Source: SG8-41 sp963802355
Lineage (GTDB): Bacteria > Pseudomonadota > Gammaproteobacteria > Burkholderiales > SG8-41
Assembly: GCA_963802355.1 (NCBI GenBank)
Contig: CAWDIV010000021.1
Coordinates: 372,001 to 436,000 of the forward strand
DNA: 64,000 nt
Direction of reading: 5' to 3'
Numbering within the stretch: the first letter of the stretch is position 1; each line of letters begins with the position of its first letter. A program made the translations under genes and the position numbers. Below the pieces are notes generated by a model. That model had not been told where the DNA came from. It did not search any database and saw only the letters and a program-made list of their open reading frames with translations. Shown here one piece after another: positions 53,682 to 61,438 of this stretch.

Positions 53682-54068
53682 CTATCGCCTCGCGTCGTGC
53701 CGTTCGGGCCTTCTGCGCTCTTTCCAGCCGCGAGGGTCACCCAGCGCTTCGATGCCGGCGCCCGGCCCGCGGCGCTCGCGTAGCGGCAGGATGGCAATCC
53801 GTACCTTGCTGATCCTCTGGTTCTGCAACTCCTCGACGACCAACTCCACCCGTTCCCAGACGGTTCTGTCCCCGACTCGGGGCTGGCCGTAGCAGGTCCG
53901 CGCCAGATAGTCAGCTACCGTCATGCGCGATTCGGCTGCGGGGGGCTTCAGTCCGTAAAAATTTGCAAGCGATTGCAGACTCGAGTTTCCGTTGAGCATG
54001 AATCCGTCAGGCAAGCTCGGTTTGTCGTACCAGGTAGGCTCCTGCAGCAATCCGATGTATTTGTACAT
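53682..54068 (-). CDS. Stand-alone transporter-associated (CorC/HlyC-like) domain protein
   Basis: The 128-residue protein starts MYKYIGLLQEPTWYDKPSLPDGFML (AAGGAGG upstream). It contains LQSLANFYGLKPPAAESRMTVADYLARTCYGQPRVGDRTVWERVELVVEEL, then ISKVRIAI, resembling the C-terminal cytosolic regulatory domain of NhaP2/CvrA-type K+/H+ antiporters. There is no membrane part here, so it may be a free regulatory domain or the remnant of a larger antiporter. The C-terminus is Arg-rich and probably disordered. Confidence 0.6.
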   Translation of the reverse strand: MYKYIGLLQEPTWYDKPSLPDGFMLNGNSSLQSLANFYGLKPPAAESRMTVADYLARTCYGQPRVGDRTVWERVELVVEELQNQRISKVRIAILPLRERRGPGAGIEALGDPRGWKERRRPERHDARR

Positions 54069-54425
54069 ATCGTTTCCCTCCTTACACAAAGATTGCGAAA
54101 TGAGAATTTGTGCCATACACCACACTTAAGCGCTTGCACGTTGCGAGAAAACGACAGGATTCGAGCGCGATTCAAGCTTTCTTCAACGCCACGCTGGCGT
54201 TCGCTTTTCTGGCGCGCGTCATAGGGTGCTCTGACAACCATGACTTTGGAAAAGTGCCCGAAAAGTTTTTTAATGCCGGCAACGATATCGCATCGATGCG
54301 ACAGCATCATTTCGTTCGGTTAACGAAATCGTGACATCTCTATGGCCAGCGTATTCAACTTGGCACGATTCTGGCTAGAGGTGTATCGGACTTGTCCCGA
54401 CACATTCCTTGCGCAAAACCGCCCG

Positions 54426-54452
54426 CAGGCAAACGGCACAATTGGATTCGAA
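54426..54452. repeat. 27-bp dispersed repeat, copy 2 (partner at 4423-4449)
   Basis: It is 25 of 27 identical to 4423-4449. The enclosing spacer (54069-54517) is relatively AT-rich and long, and holds no other gene that can be supported. The msrB ribosome-binding site AGGAGGG is at its end. Confidence 0.5.
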
Positions 54453-54517
54453 ACGCATGCATCCATACGCTGGGACGATACGTATGTGGAGTATCATTTC
54501 CTGGTTAGGAGGGTAAT

Positions 54518-55087
54518 ATGGAAAGGCGTGGATTCTTGCAAGGTTCCCTGGCCGCCGCGCTCTGGAGCGTCGTGGCCGGTCGCGGACAGGCCGCCCAGCC
54601 GCTGGCGAAGGACATGAAAAGCATCGAGGAACTGCAGAAGAACTGGAAGCTACTCCTGGCCGAGGGCGCCAAGGCGCCCCTACCGACCGAGCCGCTGAAG
54701 CTCTCCAAGGAAGAGTGGCGCAAGCGGCTGCCGGCGCCGGCGTACAGCGTGCTGCGCGAGGAAGGCACGGAGCGGGCCGGCACCAGTCCGCTCAACAATG
54801 AGAAGCGCGACGGCGTATTCGCGTGCGCCGGCTGCGACCTGCCGCTGTTCACGTCGGCCATGAAGTACGAAAGCGGCACCGGCTGGCCGAGCTTCTTCAC
54901 CACCATTCCGGGGGTATTCGGGAGCACCACCGACTACAAGCTGATCTATCCGCGCACCGAATATCACTGCATCCGCTGCGGCGGCCATCACGGCCACATC
55001 TTCGATGACGGCCCACCGCCCACCGGCAAGCGCTACTGCAACAACGGGGTCGCACTGAAGTTCATACCAAAGGCCTCAAAGGCGTGA
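54518..55087 (+). CDS. msrB: Peptide-methionine (R)-S-oxide reductase, exported (Tat-like signal)
   Basis: The 189-residue protein has a twin-arginine-like N-terminus (RRGFLQGSLAAALW). The MsrB fold follows, with four zinc cysteines (C103, C106 in CAGC; C151, C154 in CIRC) and the catalytic C174 in RYCNNG. The SGTGWPSF motif is present. It reduces methionine-R-sulfoxide in exported proteins. In typical MsrB the catalytic motif is RYC-x-NS; here it is RYCNNG, a small change. AGGAGGG precedes the ATG. It appears to be monocistronic. Confidence 0.94.
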   Translation: MERRGFLQGSLAAALWSVVAGRGQAAQPLAKDMKSIEELQKNWKLLLAEGAKAPLPTEPLKLSKEEWRKRLPAPAYSVLREEGTERAGTSPLNNEKRDGVFACAGCDLPLFTSAMKYESGTGWPSFFTTIPGVFGSTTDYKLIYPRTEYHCIRCGGHHGHIFDDGPPPTGKRYCNNGVALKFIPKASKA

Positions 55088-55147
55088 CGGCTGCCGGGTG
55101 ACGACTGACGAGCGGGGGCGGCGGCGCGGTGCGCCGCCCTTTGTTGC

Positions 55148-55229
55148 TATCGAGCTGTAACTAACTTCGTTACATCGCTCGATCCCGCACCCCAACCTGG
55201 CCCCTCGCGTGCTACGCGGCTCTCCCCGT
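55148..55229. repeat. Composite dispersed repeat, copy 2 (partner at 28486-28560)
   Basis: TATCGAGCTGTAAC, then TAACTTCGTTACATCGC, then CACCCCAACC, with CCCCTCGCGTGCTACGCGG and CTCTCCCCG. The first half matches 28486 onward and the second half the glcE insertion (11541-11633). Confidence 0.7.
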
Positions 55230-55312
55230 AATGATCGGTAAGCCCCCTCCTGTCTCCTGCTTCACGAAACCCGATTCGTCAGGCACTATTACGGCTGAGG
55301 ACTTCGTTCCGT

Positions 55313-55810
55313 ATGCCCAGCCCAAGATACAGACTTGGCCTTCCGGCCGATGCCTACGAGATAGCAGTGATGTCCCGCTATCTGATCGAGGTCGGTTTGC
55401 GCGGGTGGTCGTGGCCGCCGGACCGCGTAGCGAAAGCGATCCGCGCACGCGAAACGAACGTGCTGGTGGTCGACGTCGGGCAGCACCTCGTCGGCTTCGC
55501 GATCATGGAGTTCGGCGACACCGCGGCTCACTTGAGCCTGTTCGCGGTCAAGCCTTCTCACCAGCGCTGCGGCCTCGGCAAGCAGATGATCGGGTGGCTG
55601 GAAGAGGCCGCGCTCGTCGCGGGCATCACCACGATCAGCCTCGAGCTCCGCGTCAATAACTTCGCGGCGCGCACTTTCTATCGCGTGCTGGGCTACAAGG
55701 AAACCTGGTACATTCCCGGCTACTACCGCGGCATAGAAACCGCGGTGAAGATGACGCGCGATATCCGCCGCGTGGTACCGGACCATATCAGCGAAAAACC
55801 GAGGAAATGA
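55313..55810 (+). CDS. GNAT-family N-acetyltransferase (RimI-like)
   Basis: The 165-residue protein has the GNAT core: LVVDVGQHLVGFAIME, LSLFAVKPSHQRCGLGKQMIGWLEEAA (the acetyl-CoA loop Q-x-x-G-x-G), and LELRVNNFAARTFYRVLGYKE. The RVNN-x-AR-x-FY motif is shared with RimI-type protein N-terminal acetyltransferases. Its stop overlaps the start of the next gene by 4 bp (ATGA), coupling it to a Bug protein, an unusual pairing. Confidence 0.88.
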   Translation: MPSPRYRLGLPADAYEIAVMSRYLIEVGLRGWSWPPDRVAKAIRARETNVLVVDVGQHLVGFAIMEFGDTAAHLSLFAVKPSHQRCGLGKQMIGWLEEAALVAGITTISLELRVNNFAARTFYRVLGYKETWYIPGYYRGIETAVKMTRDIRRVVPDHISEKPRK

Positions 55811-56796
55811 TTCAGGCCGTTTTCGCAGCGGCGCTGGCCGCCGCTTGCGTGGCCCCCGCCTTCGCGCAAGAGAGCTGGAAGCCGACGCGGCCCGTCACCC
55901 TGATCGCGCCCAACGCCCCTGGAGGAACCAGCGACCGCACCGCGCGCGAGCTCCAGCGGATCTTCCAGGCGCACCGCCTGGTCGAGGTCGCGGTCAACGT
56001 CGTCAACCGCCCCGGCGGGGCCGGCACGATCGCGCTCAACCAGTTGAATGCGCAACCCGGCGACGCCCACGTCCTGCTGATGGCGACCAGCGCCGCGATC
56101 AGCAACCACATCACCGGCCTCACGACGTACAACTACAGCGATTTCACGGCGATCGCCATGCTGCTCGGCGACAACTACGGCGTGAACGTGCGCGCCGGCT
56201 CGACCGTGCAGTCCGCGCGCGACATGCTGGAGCGGCTGAAGAAGAGCCCCGACGCGCTCTCCTTCGGCCTTTCGAGCGTCGGCGGCACCAACCACACCTC
56301 GCTGGTGGCCGCGCTCAAGAAGGGGGGCGTCGATTTCAAGCGGGTGAAACTCGTGACCTTTGCCGGCGGGGGCCAGATCAGCCTGCAGCTGCTCGGCGGG
56401 CACGTCGACGCGATCAACACGGGATTGAGCAACATGGTCGATCACCTGCGGCAGGGCAAGATGCGCACCCTCGTGATCAGCGGGCCGCGAAGGATGGGCG
56501 CCCCATTCGCCGACGTTCCCACCTGGAAGGAGCTTGGCATAGACGTCGTGCTGATGGGCTGGCGCGGCATCCTGGCGCCGAAAGGCCTGACGCCCGCCCA
56601 GACTGCCTACTGGGACGGCGTGTTCCGCAGGCTTGCGCAGACCGAGGACTGGAAATCGGACCTGCAGAACAACTACTGGGAAAACATCTACACCGGCGCC
56701 GCCGAAACCAGGCGGTGGCTGGACGCCGAATACATCGAGCTCAAGCAGGTCCTCACCGAGCTCGGACTGGCCAAGGACAGCGAAGCAAAAAAGTGA
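55807..56796 (+). CDS. Bug/TctC-family solute-binding protein (divergent)
   Basis: The 329-residue protein has a signal peptide (MIQAVFAAALAAACVAPAFAQ) and Bug motifs WKPTRPVTLIAPNAPGGTSDRTARELQRIF, VNRPGGAGTIALNQLN and LMATSAAISNHI. It is more divergent than the other Bug proteins here (APNAPGGTSDR in place of VP-x-PGG-x-xD). It overlaps the GNAT gene. The ligand is unknown. Confidence 0.88.
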   Translation: MIQAVFAAALAAACVAPAFAQESWKPTRPVTLIAPNAPGGTSDRTARELQRIFQAHRLVEVAVNVVNRPGGAGTIALNQLNAQPGDAHVLLMATSAAISNHITGLTTYNYSDFTAIAMLLGDNYGVNVRAGSTVQSARDMLERLKKSPDALSFGLSSVGGTNHTSLVAALKKGGVDFKRVKLVTFAGGGQISLQLLGGHVDAINTGLSNMVDHLRQGKMRTLVISGPRRMGAPFADVPTWKELGIDVVLMGWRGILAPKGLTPAQTAYWDGVFRRLAQTEDWKSDLQNNYWENIYTGAAETRRWLDAEYIELKQVLTELGLAKDSEAKK

Positions 56797-56928
56797 CGAT
56801 TACGGGTAACGAAAGGGTGACGAATAAAGGAGGAACAGAAAAACCCCTATCCCCTATCTCGTCACCTTCGCCTTCGCCTTTCGCACTTTCGCCTATGGAA
56901 GGTGATCTCGTCACACGTATCTCGTCAC

Positions 56929-57930
56929 TCACTCCATCGTAAGCTTTGCCGCCTTGATCACCTTGCCGTAGCGCACCAGCTCCGACTGGATGTGCGCGGC
57001 GAATTCCGCCGCCGTGCTGACTTCCGGGTCGAAGCCCTGCGAGGTCAGGCGCTGGCGCAGGTCGTTGTCCCGGATTACGGTCGTGATGGTGGCGTGGAGC
57101 TTGTCGGTGATCGGCTTGGGCGTGCCGCGCGGCGCGACCAGCCCGACCCAGGATGCCGAGTGATAGCCCGTGATCCCGCCCTCGGCGAGAGTCGGTATGT
57201 CCGGCACCGCCGGGTTGCGCTTCGCGGTGGAGATGCCGAGTGCCCGCAGGCGGCCTTGGGCAACGTGCTGCCGCACCGAGGCGGTGGATGCGAACATGAC
57301 GGTTATGTGGCCGCCCAGGAGGTCGGTCACCGCCTGCGCCGTGCCCTTGTACGGGACGTGCACGAGGTCGATGCCCGCCATGGACTTGAACAGCTCCGCG
57401 GCCAAGTGGTTGCTCGTGCCATGACCCGGGGTGGCGTAGTTGATCTGCCCCGGCTTCGCCTTCGCCAGCGCCACCAGCTCCTTCACAGTGGTGGGCGGAA
57501 AGGACGGATTCACCACCAGGAGATAGGGCGACGCCGACACCAGCGAGATCGGCTCGAAATCCTTGATCGGGTCGTACGGCAGGCTGCTTCGCATGTTGGG
57601 AATGATCGCCAGCGTGGTGTTGGGCGCGAGTAGCAGCGTGTAGCCGTCCTTCGGCGCCTTCGCGACGAGCTCGGCGCCGATGATGGTGGACGCGCCGCCG
57701 CGATTGTCGACGACCACCTGCTGGTTGAGGCGCTCGCCCAGGCGCTCGGCGACAGCACGCCCCATGATGTCGTTGCCGCCGCCCGCCGGGTACGGAATGA
57801 TGAGCCGCACCGGTTTGACGGGATAGGTTGCCGCAGTTTCTGCGGCCACCGACAGGGGCGCCGGCAATAAACCGAGAAGCAGGACCGCGCGACATGCGCG
57901 GAATCGCTGAACGCTGGGGAAAAAGTGCAA
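56929..57930 (-). CDS. Bug/TctC-family solute-binding protein (TTG start)
   Basis: The 333-residue protein is best started at the TTG at 57930, preceded by AAAGGAGG; it then has a good signal peptide (CRAVLLLGLLPAPLSVAAET). Bug motifs are TYPVKPVRLIIPYPAGGGNDIMGRAV, VVVDNRGGASTIIGAELVAKAPKDGYTLLLAPN, and HGTSNHLAAELF. It is convergent with the other Bug gene at 55807-56796; the 132-bp spacer carries short TCGTCAC/TTCGCC-type units. The upstream membrane-protein gene is on the same strand. Confidence 0.92.
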   Translation of the reverse strand: MHFFPSVQRFRACRAVLLLGLLPAPLSVAAETAATYPVKPVRLIIPYPAGGGNDIMGRAVAERLGERLNQQVVVDNRGGASTIIGAELVAKAPKDGYTLLLAPNTTLAIIPNMRSSLPYDPIKDFEPISLVSASPYLLVVNPSFPPTTVKELVALAKAKPGQINYATPGHGTSNHLAAELFKSMAGIDLVHVPYKGTAQAVTDLLGGHITVMFASTASVRQHVAQGRLRALGISTAKRNPAVPDIPTLAEGGITGYHSASWVGLVAPRGTPKPITDKLHATITTVIRDNDLRQRLTSQGFDPEVSTAAEFAAHIQSELVRYGKVIKAAKLTME

Positions 57931-57950
57931 GTGTTGCCTCCTTTGAGCGC

Positions 57951-58328
57951 CTATCTTACCGATGCCCGCCGGGTAACGTAAACGTCGCAGAACTGCCGGA
58001 TCTTTCGGGCAATGAAAGGCAGCAACAGAAACCACTGCACGTAGCCCAGAACCGTCAGCAACGTCCACAACAACAGACCTTCGGACCAAATGCCGGGCAC
58101 GAACTCGTTGCTGAGATAGAGCTCCAGCTTAAGCTTGTTGACCGCCATCAAGCCGGCGTGCCCGAGCGGCAAGCTCAGGAAGTAGAGCGGCACCAGGCTC
58201 GACAGCGCAGTTCTCAGGTTCGCCTGCATGTCGGGGCGTAAAAGAGTGACGACGAGCATCACCATGGCCGCGAGCAGCCACGCTACGGCAACGTAACGCA
58301 GGACACGGTGCTCCGGAAACAGTGTCAT
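57951..58328 (-). CDS. Small integral membrane protein of unknown function
   Basis: The 125-residue protein has about three hydrophobic segments (YVAVAWLLAAMVMLVVTLL, LSSLVPLYFLSLPLGHAGLMAV, GLLLWTLLTVLGYVQWFLLLPF) and a basic C-terminus. No family is recognised. It lies 20 bp upstream of the Bug gene and may be cotranscribed, but is much shorter than TctB-type subunits (about 150 residues) and does not clearly match them. Confidence 0.65.
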   Translation of the reverse strand: MTLFPEHRVLRYVAVAWLLAAMVMLVVTLLRPDMQANLRTALSSLVPLYFLSLPLGHAGLMAVNKLKLELYLSNEFVPGIWSEGLLLWTLLTVLGYVQWFLLLPFIARKIRQFCDVYVTRRASVR

Positions 58329-58489
58329 CCGGCAACAGTGATTCGTGAATCGATGGTAGCCCTCAGCGCATGTTGCCGCACCGGAACTCGAAAGGCAATT
58401 CCGGATCCAGCGGCATCACTTGCGAATCAACCCTGCCAACCGAGGCTGAAGGCGGGACTCAGGATTGCGGATGCTCATATCGGTTCCGT

Positions 58490-59018
58490 TCATAACTCGC
58501 TGTGACTAGGTTGCATTTCTGAAGATATTCTCCAACCTGTCGGACTACGATACAGCGTTGCGACGCAATGGACCGTGCAGTTTCCGAGGGCCGAAAGTTC
58601 GCACCGGACCCACTCCGCGTTCGGTGATGCGATCGCTTATGTGACAAGACGCGCCATGGATCGTGCCAAAGTCTCTGCCTGTGGGACTGGCCACGTGAAA
58701 CCTGAGTGTGGCAACCGTTTCGGGAATTGCCTTCAGAAACACGAAAATTCTTTCATCATCCCACTCGCCCGCTCCCGTCCGCGAGTCGCCGGTATGGATG
58801 ACGCTACCATTGGCGTTGCGCGGCTCCCCCGGATGAACAACTTCCAACACGTGACCTTGCTCGTCGAGCAGCATGCACAGCGCGTCCAGGTCTTCGGGAT
58901 TGATCGTAACGCCCTCCTTCATCGGATCCCAGCGCAACCCCACGACAATCTCCTTCAGATCCGATTCCGCATCGGCGTACGCGTCGTCCTCCGAGCTTGG
59001 ATGATTGCTGATTCCCAC
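58490..59018 (-). pseudogene. TerD-family stress/tellurite-resistance protein with a +1 frameshift
   Basis: From 59018 the frame encodes the TerD fold (KEIVVGLRWDP, DLDALCMLLDEQGHVLEVVHPGEP, GSVIHTGDSRTGAGEWDDERIFVFLKAIP, GASCHISDRITER), then runs out of the family pattern. One extra G in CGCGGAGTGG explains it: in the next frame EWVRCELSALGNCTVHCVATLYRSPTGW follows, the expected TerD C-terminus, stopping at 58490. Correction gives 175 residues. TerD proteins bind calcium and act in stress or phage-defence-related systems. No other ter genes are visible. Confidence 0.85.
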
Positions 59019-59301
59019 CGTCCCCCTCCCGATGAAAGATTGAAAGGATATTTCCGAGCGAGGTGCTCAGTTCACGGCCGCGGCGATCAGCATTGCGATC
59101 GCGGCGCCCAGCGAAAGTTCCCAAGCACCGCGACTATATATCTCAAGCCGCGTCATCGAGCAGGCCGCAGCAAGCTACAATCGCGCGAAGCTTGCGATTG
59201 TTCTTTACTCTTGTAAGCTGGCATGGGAGGCAGTGAAGTAGTTCCGGTTCCCTTCTTCACCACTTCACTTCTTCACCGCTTCATCAACATGGGAGGTCCC
59301 T

Positions 59302-59859
59302 GTGGCAAGACTACCTTTAGCAAGCCGGGAGAGCGTTCCCGAAAACCAGCGTGCCGCTTTCGACGAGCTCCTGCGAGGCTTCGGATCAGTCCCTCGTTAC
59401 GGCCCCGGTTCCGTCATGATCCACGTTCCCAAAGCGCACCAGCTGATGAATGCGGTAAATAAGCATCTGCGGAACGAGTCCTCGCTGCCGAAAAAGCTGC
59501 AGGAGCTCGCGATGCTGGTCACCGCTCGCGAGCTGGATTGCCAGTACATCTGGAACGCGCACGCCGCATCGGCGCGCGAAAGCGGCGTCAGCGGCGCGAC
59601 GGTGGAAGCGCTGAGAGACCGCAAGGAGCTGCCGAAGCTCGCCGATGACGAGAGCGCCGTAGTGCGTTACGGGCAGGAATTCTTCCGTACCCGTCGCGTG
59701 AGCAGAGGCGCATTCCAGGCAGTGCTGGAGCAGCTTGGAACGCAGGGAGCGGTCGAGCTGGGTCTCGTCATGGGCAATTACAGCCTCCTGGCGTTGCTCG
59801 TCAACACTTTCGATGTGGACCTGCCGCCGGACAGAAAGGAACCGCTCTTGCCGGTATGA
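59302..59859 (+). CDS. Carboxymuconolactone-decarboxylase-family protein
   Basis: The 185-residue protein starts at GTG after GGGAGGTCC. It shows the CMD fold (LPKKLQELAMLVTARELDCQYIWNAHAASARESGVS), with the single cysteine and histidine of the gamma-carboxymuconolactone decarboxylase type rather than the CxxC of AhpD. It could act in aromatic degradation or as an uncharacterised member. A perfect terminator follows. The 59019-59301 spacer holds short CTTCTTCACC-type units and no gene. Confidence 0.85.
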   Translation: MARLPLASRESVPENQRAAFDELLRGFGSVPRYGPGSVMIHVPKAHQLMNAVNKHLRNESSLPKKLQELAMLVTARELDCQYIWNAHAASARESGVSGATVEALRDRKELPKLADDESAVVRYGQEFFRTRRVSRGAFQAVLEQLGTQGAVELGLVMGNYSLLALLVNTFDVDLPPDRKEPLLPV

Positions 59860-59861
59860 GC

Positions 59862-59891
59862 AAAAAATGCCGGTCATGTGCCGGCATTTTT
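59862..59891. terminator. Bidirectional intrinsic terminator
   Basis: AAAAATGCCGG (59863-59873) and CCGGCATTTTT (59881-59891) pair perfectly around a 7-nt loop, with A- and T-runs on both sides. It separates the convergent CMD-family and MFS genes and fits both strands. Confidence 0.9.
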
Positions 59892-59917
59892 ATGGGAATC
59901 AGGCGTAAGCGCGGACT

Positions 59918-61063
59918 TCACTCACTGACGTTCTTATCCGGCTTCTGATTCAAATACGCGCCCGCGACCAGGAATACGGCATTGGACCAGAATACGGTCA
60001 TCAGTCCGAAAGCGCTGCCGACCAGGCCGAACAAGAGCGGGACTCCGATCTGAACCACTTTGTTGATCGTGATACGCAGGCCCAGCACCTCTCCGGTGCG
60101 GCCGTCTGGCGAACGGTTGTACGTCAGCATCATGGATAAGGGCTGACCACACCCCAGACCCAGCCCCAGTGCGAATGCGATCAGGGTAAGGACCCATGGA
60201 CTCTGGAAGAACGGAAACAGGGGATAGGTGATGCCGGAAACCAGAAGCGACAGCGTCAGGACCTTCTCTTCACCCCATCGGCTGACCAATGCCGGCATGA
60301 TCACGCGCACGACGAACGCCGCAGCGGCATACGCGCCGAGTATGATCCCGATGGTCGACGCCGAGAGACCGATCGAGGTCCCGTAGATCGGGACATAGAA
60401 CGAAAGCAGATCGGTGCCCGAAAAGACGATCGCGCCGGCAAGCAATGTCCTGCGCAAGGGCGCGATGCGCATGAGCTCCAGCACGTTCGATTGACCACGC
60501 TTCGGCTGCCGGCCCTGCGCCTTGGGGACGATCTGGGGAAAGGTGAACAGGGCGAGCATCGGCAGCATCGCCAGCACTCCCAGGAACAGGTAGCTCCTGG
60601 CGTGGCCGAAGTGATCGATGGAAAACCCGATCAGAATCGGGGCGATCAACCCCGAGATCGATTGACCGATGCTGAAGGTGCCGAGGTTGCGCGCTCTCAT
60701 CTCCGGACCGTCCAGAGATGCCGCCAGGTTCTGTATCGCCACCGAGAAAAATATGAAGGAAAGACCGGTCAGCGCTCGCGAGGCGTAGAGGCCGGTGAGG
60801 TCCGGATAGATGTACGGCACGATCATCGCAAGACTGGAGCCGAGGGAGCCGAACAGGATGGGCAATCGAAACCCGTAGCGATCCACTACCGTGCCCGCGT
60901 AAATCCCCAGGAAAAGTTGAAAGATCAGCGATACGGAAATCAGCATGCCGATCTCGAATGCGCCGGATCCCAGCTGGATGGCAAACAGCGACATCAGCAC
61001 GCGGCTGCCGCGCAAGGCGACGCTGTTGAACACGTTCAACAGCGTAATGAGATATATGGACAT
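59918..61063 (-). CDS. Major facilitator superfamily transporter
   Basis: The 381-residue protein has twelve hydrophobic segments and the MFS loop VVDRYGFRLPILFG between helices 2 and 3, with LGLGLGCGQPLSMMLTYNRSPDGRTGEVLGLRITIN in the C-terminal half. The subfamily and substrate are not clear; drug-efflux-like carriers share the pattern. It is downstream of the LLM flavoenzyme and the DUF1080 fragment on the same strand, so perhaps cotranscribed. Confidence 0.85.
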   Translation of the reverse strand: MSIYLITLLNVFNSVALRGSRVLMSLFAIQLGSGAFEIGMLISVSLIFQLFLGIYAGTVVDRYGFRLPILFGSLGSSLAMIVPYIYPDLTGLYASRALTGLSFIFFSVAIQNLAASLDGPEMRARNLGTFSIGQSISGLIAPILIGFSIDHFGHARSYLFLGVLAMLPMLALFTFPQIVPKAQGRQPKRGQSNVLELMRIAPLRRTLLAGAIVFSGTDLLSFYVPIYGTSIGLSASTIGIILGAYAAAAFVVRVIMPALVSRWGEEKVLTLSLLVSGITYPLFPFFQSPWVLTLIAFALGLGLGCGQPLSMMLTYNRSPDGRTGEVLGLRITINKVVQIGVPLLFGLVGSAFGLMTVFWSNAVFLVAGAYLNQKPDKNVSE

Positions 61064-61138
61064 GCTAGTCGGACCGGTGCAGATGCACTGATCCGGGAGA
61101 CTTAGCGGCCTCCGGGATGGCCGCCGCGGGAATTCCTG

Positions 61139-61414
61139 CTACAGCTCTCTGACAAGTAACTTGCGGACCTTGATCGGCCCCCCGTTGTATTGAATGCCGA
61201 TCCTTCCTTCCGGGAACCTGCTGTCCTGGGCGCTGACGGTGACGACGCCGTTCAGCTTGACGGTGATCTGGGGGCCTTTGGCGTGGATCTCGTAAGCGTT
61301 CCACCGGCCGCCAGCCTTGTATATGGGATTCACGACGGCGACATTGACGAGGCTGCCCGTGCTGTACGCCGGATTCGGGTTCTTGTCCCAGATCTGCACC
61401 TCATAGTGGGTCAT
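61139..61414 (-). CDS. Truncated DUF1080 (3-keto-disaccharide hydrolase-like) domain fragment
   Basis: The 91-residue product HYEVQIWDKNPNPAYSTGSLVNVAV, WNAYEIHAKGPQITVKLNGV, GRIGIQYNGGPIKVRKLLVREL is the C-terminal half of a DUF1080 concanavalin-like domain (normally about 180-200 residues); the N-terminal half is missing. Its start lies within a TCATCCT heptamer array and just after the LLM gene stop, so the array may mark the deletion point. Confidence 0.7.
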   Translation of the reverse strand: MTHYEVQIWDKNPNPAYSTGSLVNVAVVNPIYKAGGRWNAYEIHAKGPQITVKLNGVVTVSAQDSRFPEGRIGIQYNGGPIKVRKLLVREL

Positions 61415-61438
61415 CCTTCATCCTTCCGCCTTCATCCT
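61411..61438. repeat. Heptamer array TCATCCT x2, TCCGCCT, TCATCCT at the junction of two genes
   Basis: Four 7-bp units span the last codons and stop of the LLM gene and the start codon of the DUF1080 fragment. It is the same type of array as in glcF and before glcE. Confidence 0.75.

Noticed and set aside
57951..58328. A TctB-like small membrane subunit for the adjacent Bug protein.
   Set aside because: It is shorter than TctB, no TctA gene follows, and no motif supports the assignment.
58490..59018. A tellurite-resistance operon.
   Set aside because: Only one TerD-family gene is present, and it is frameshifted; no terA, terB, terC or terZ is adjacent.
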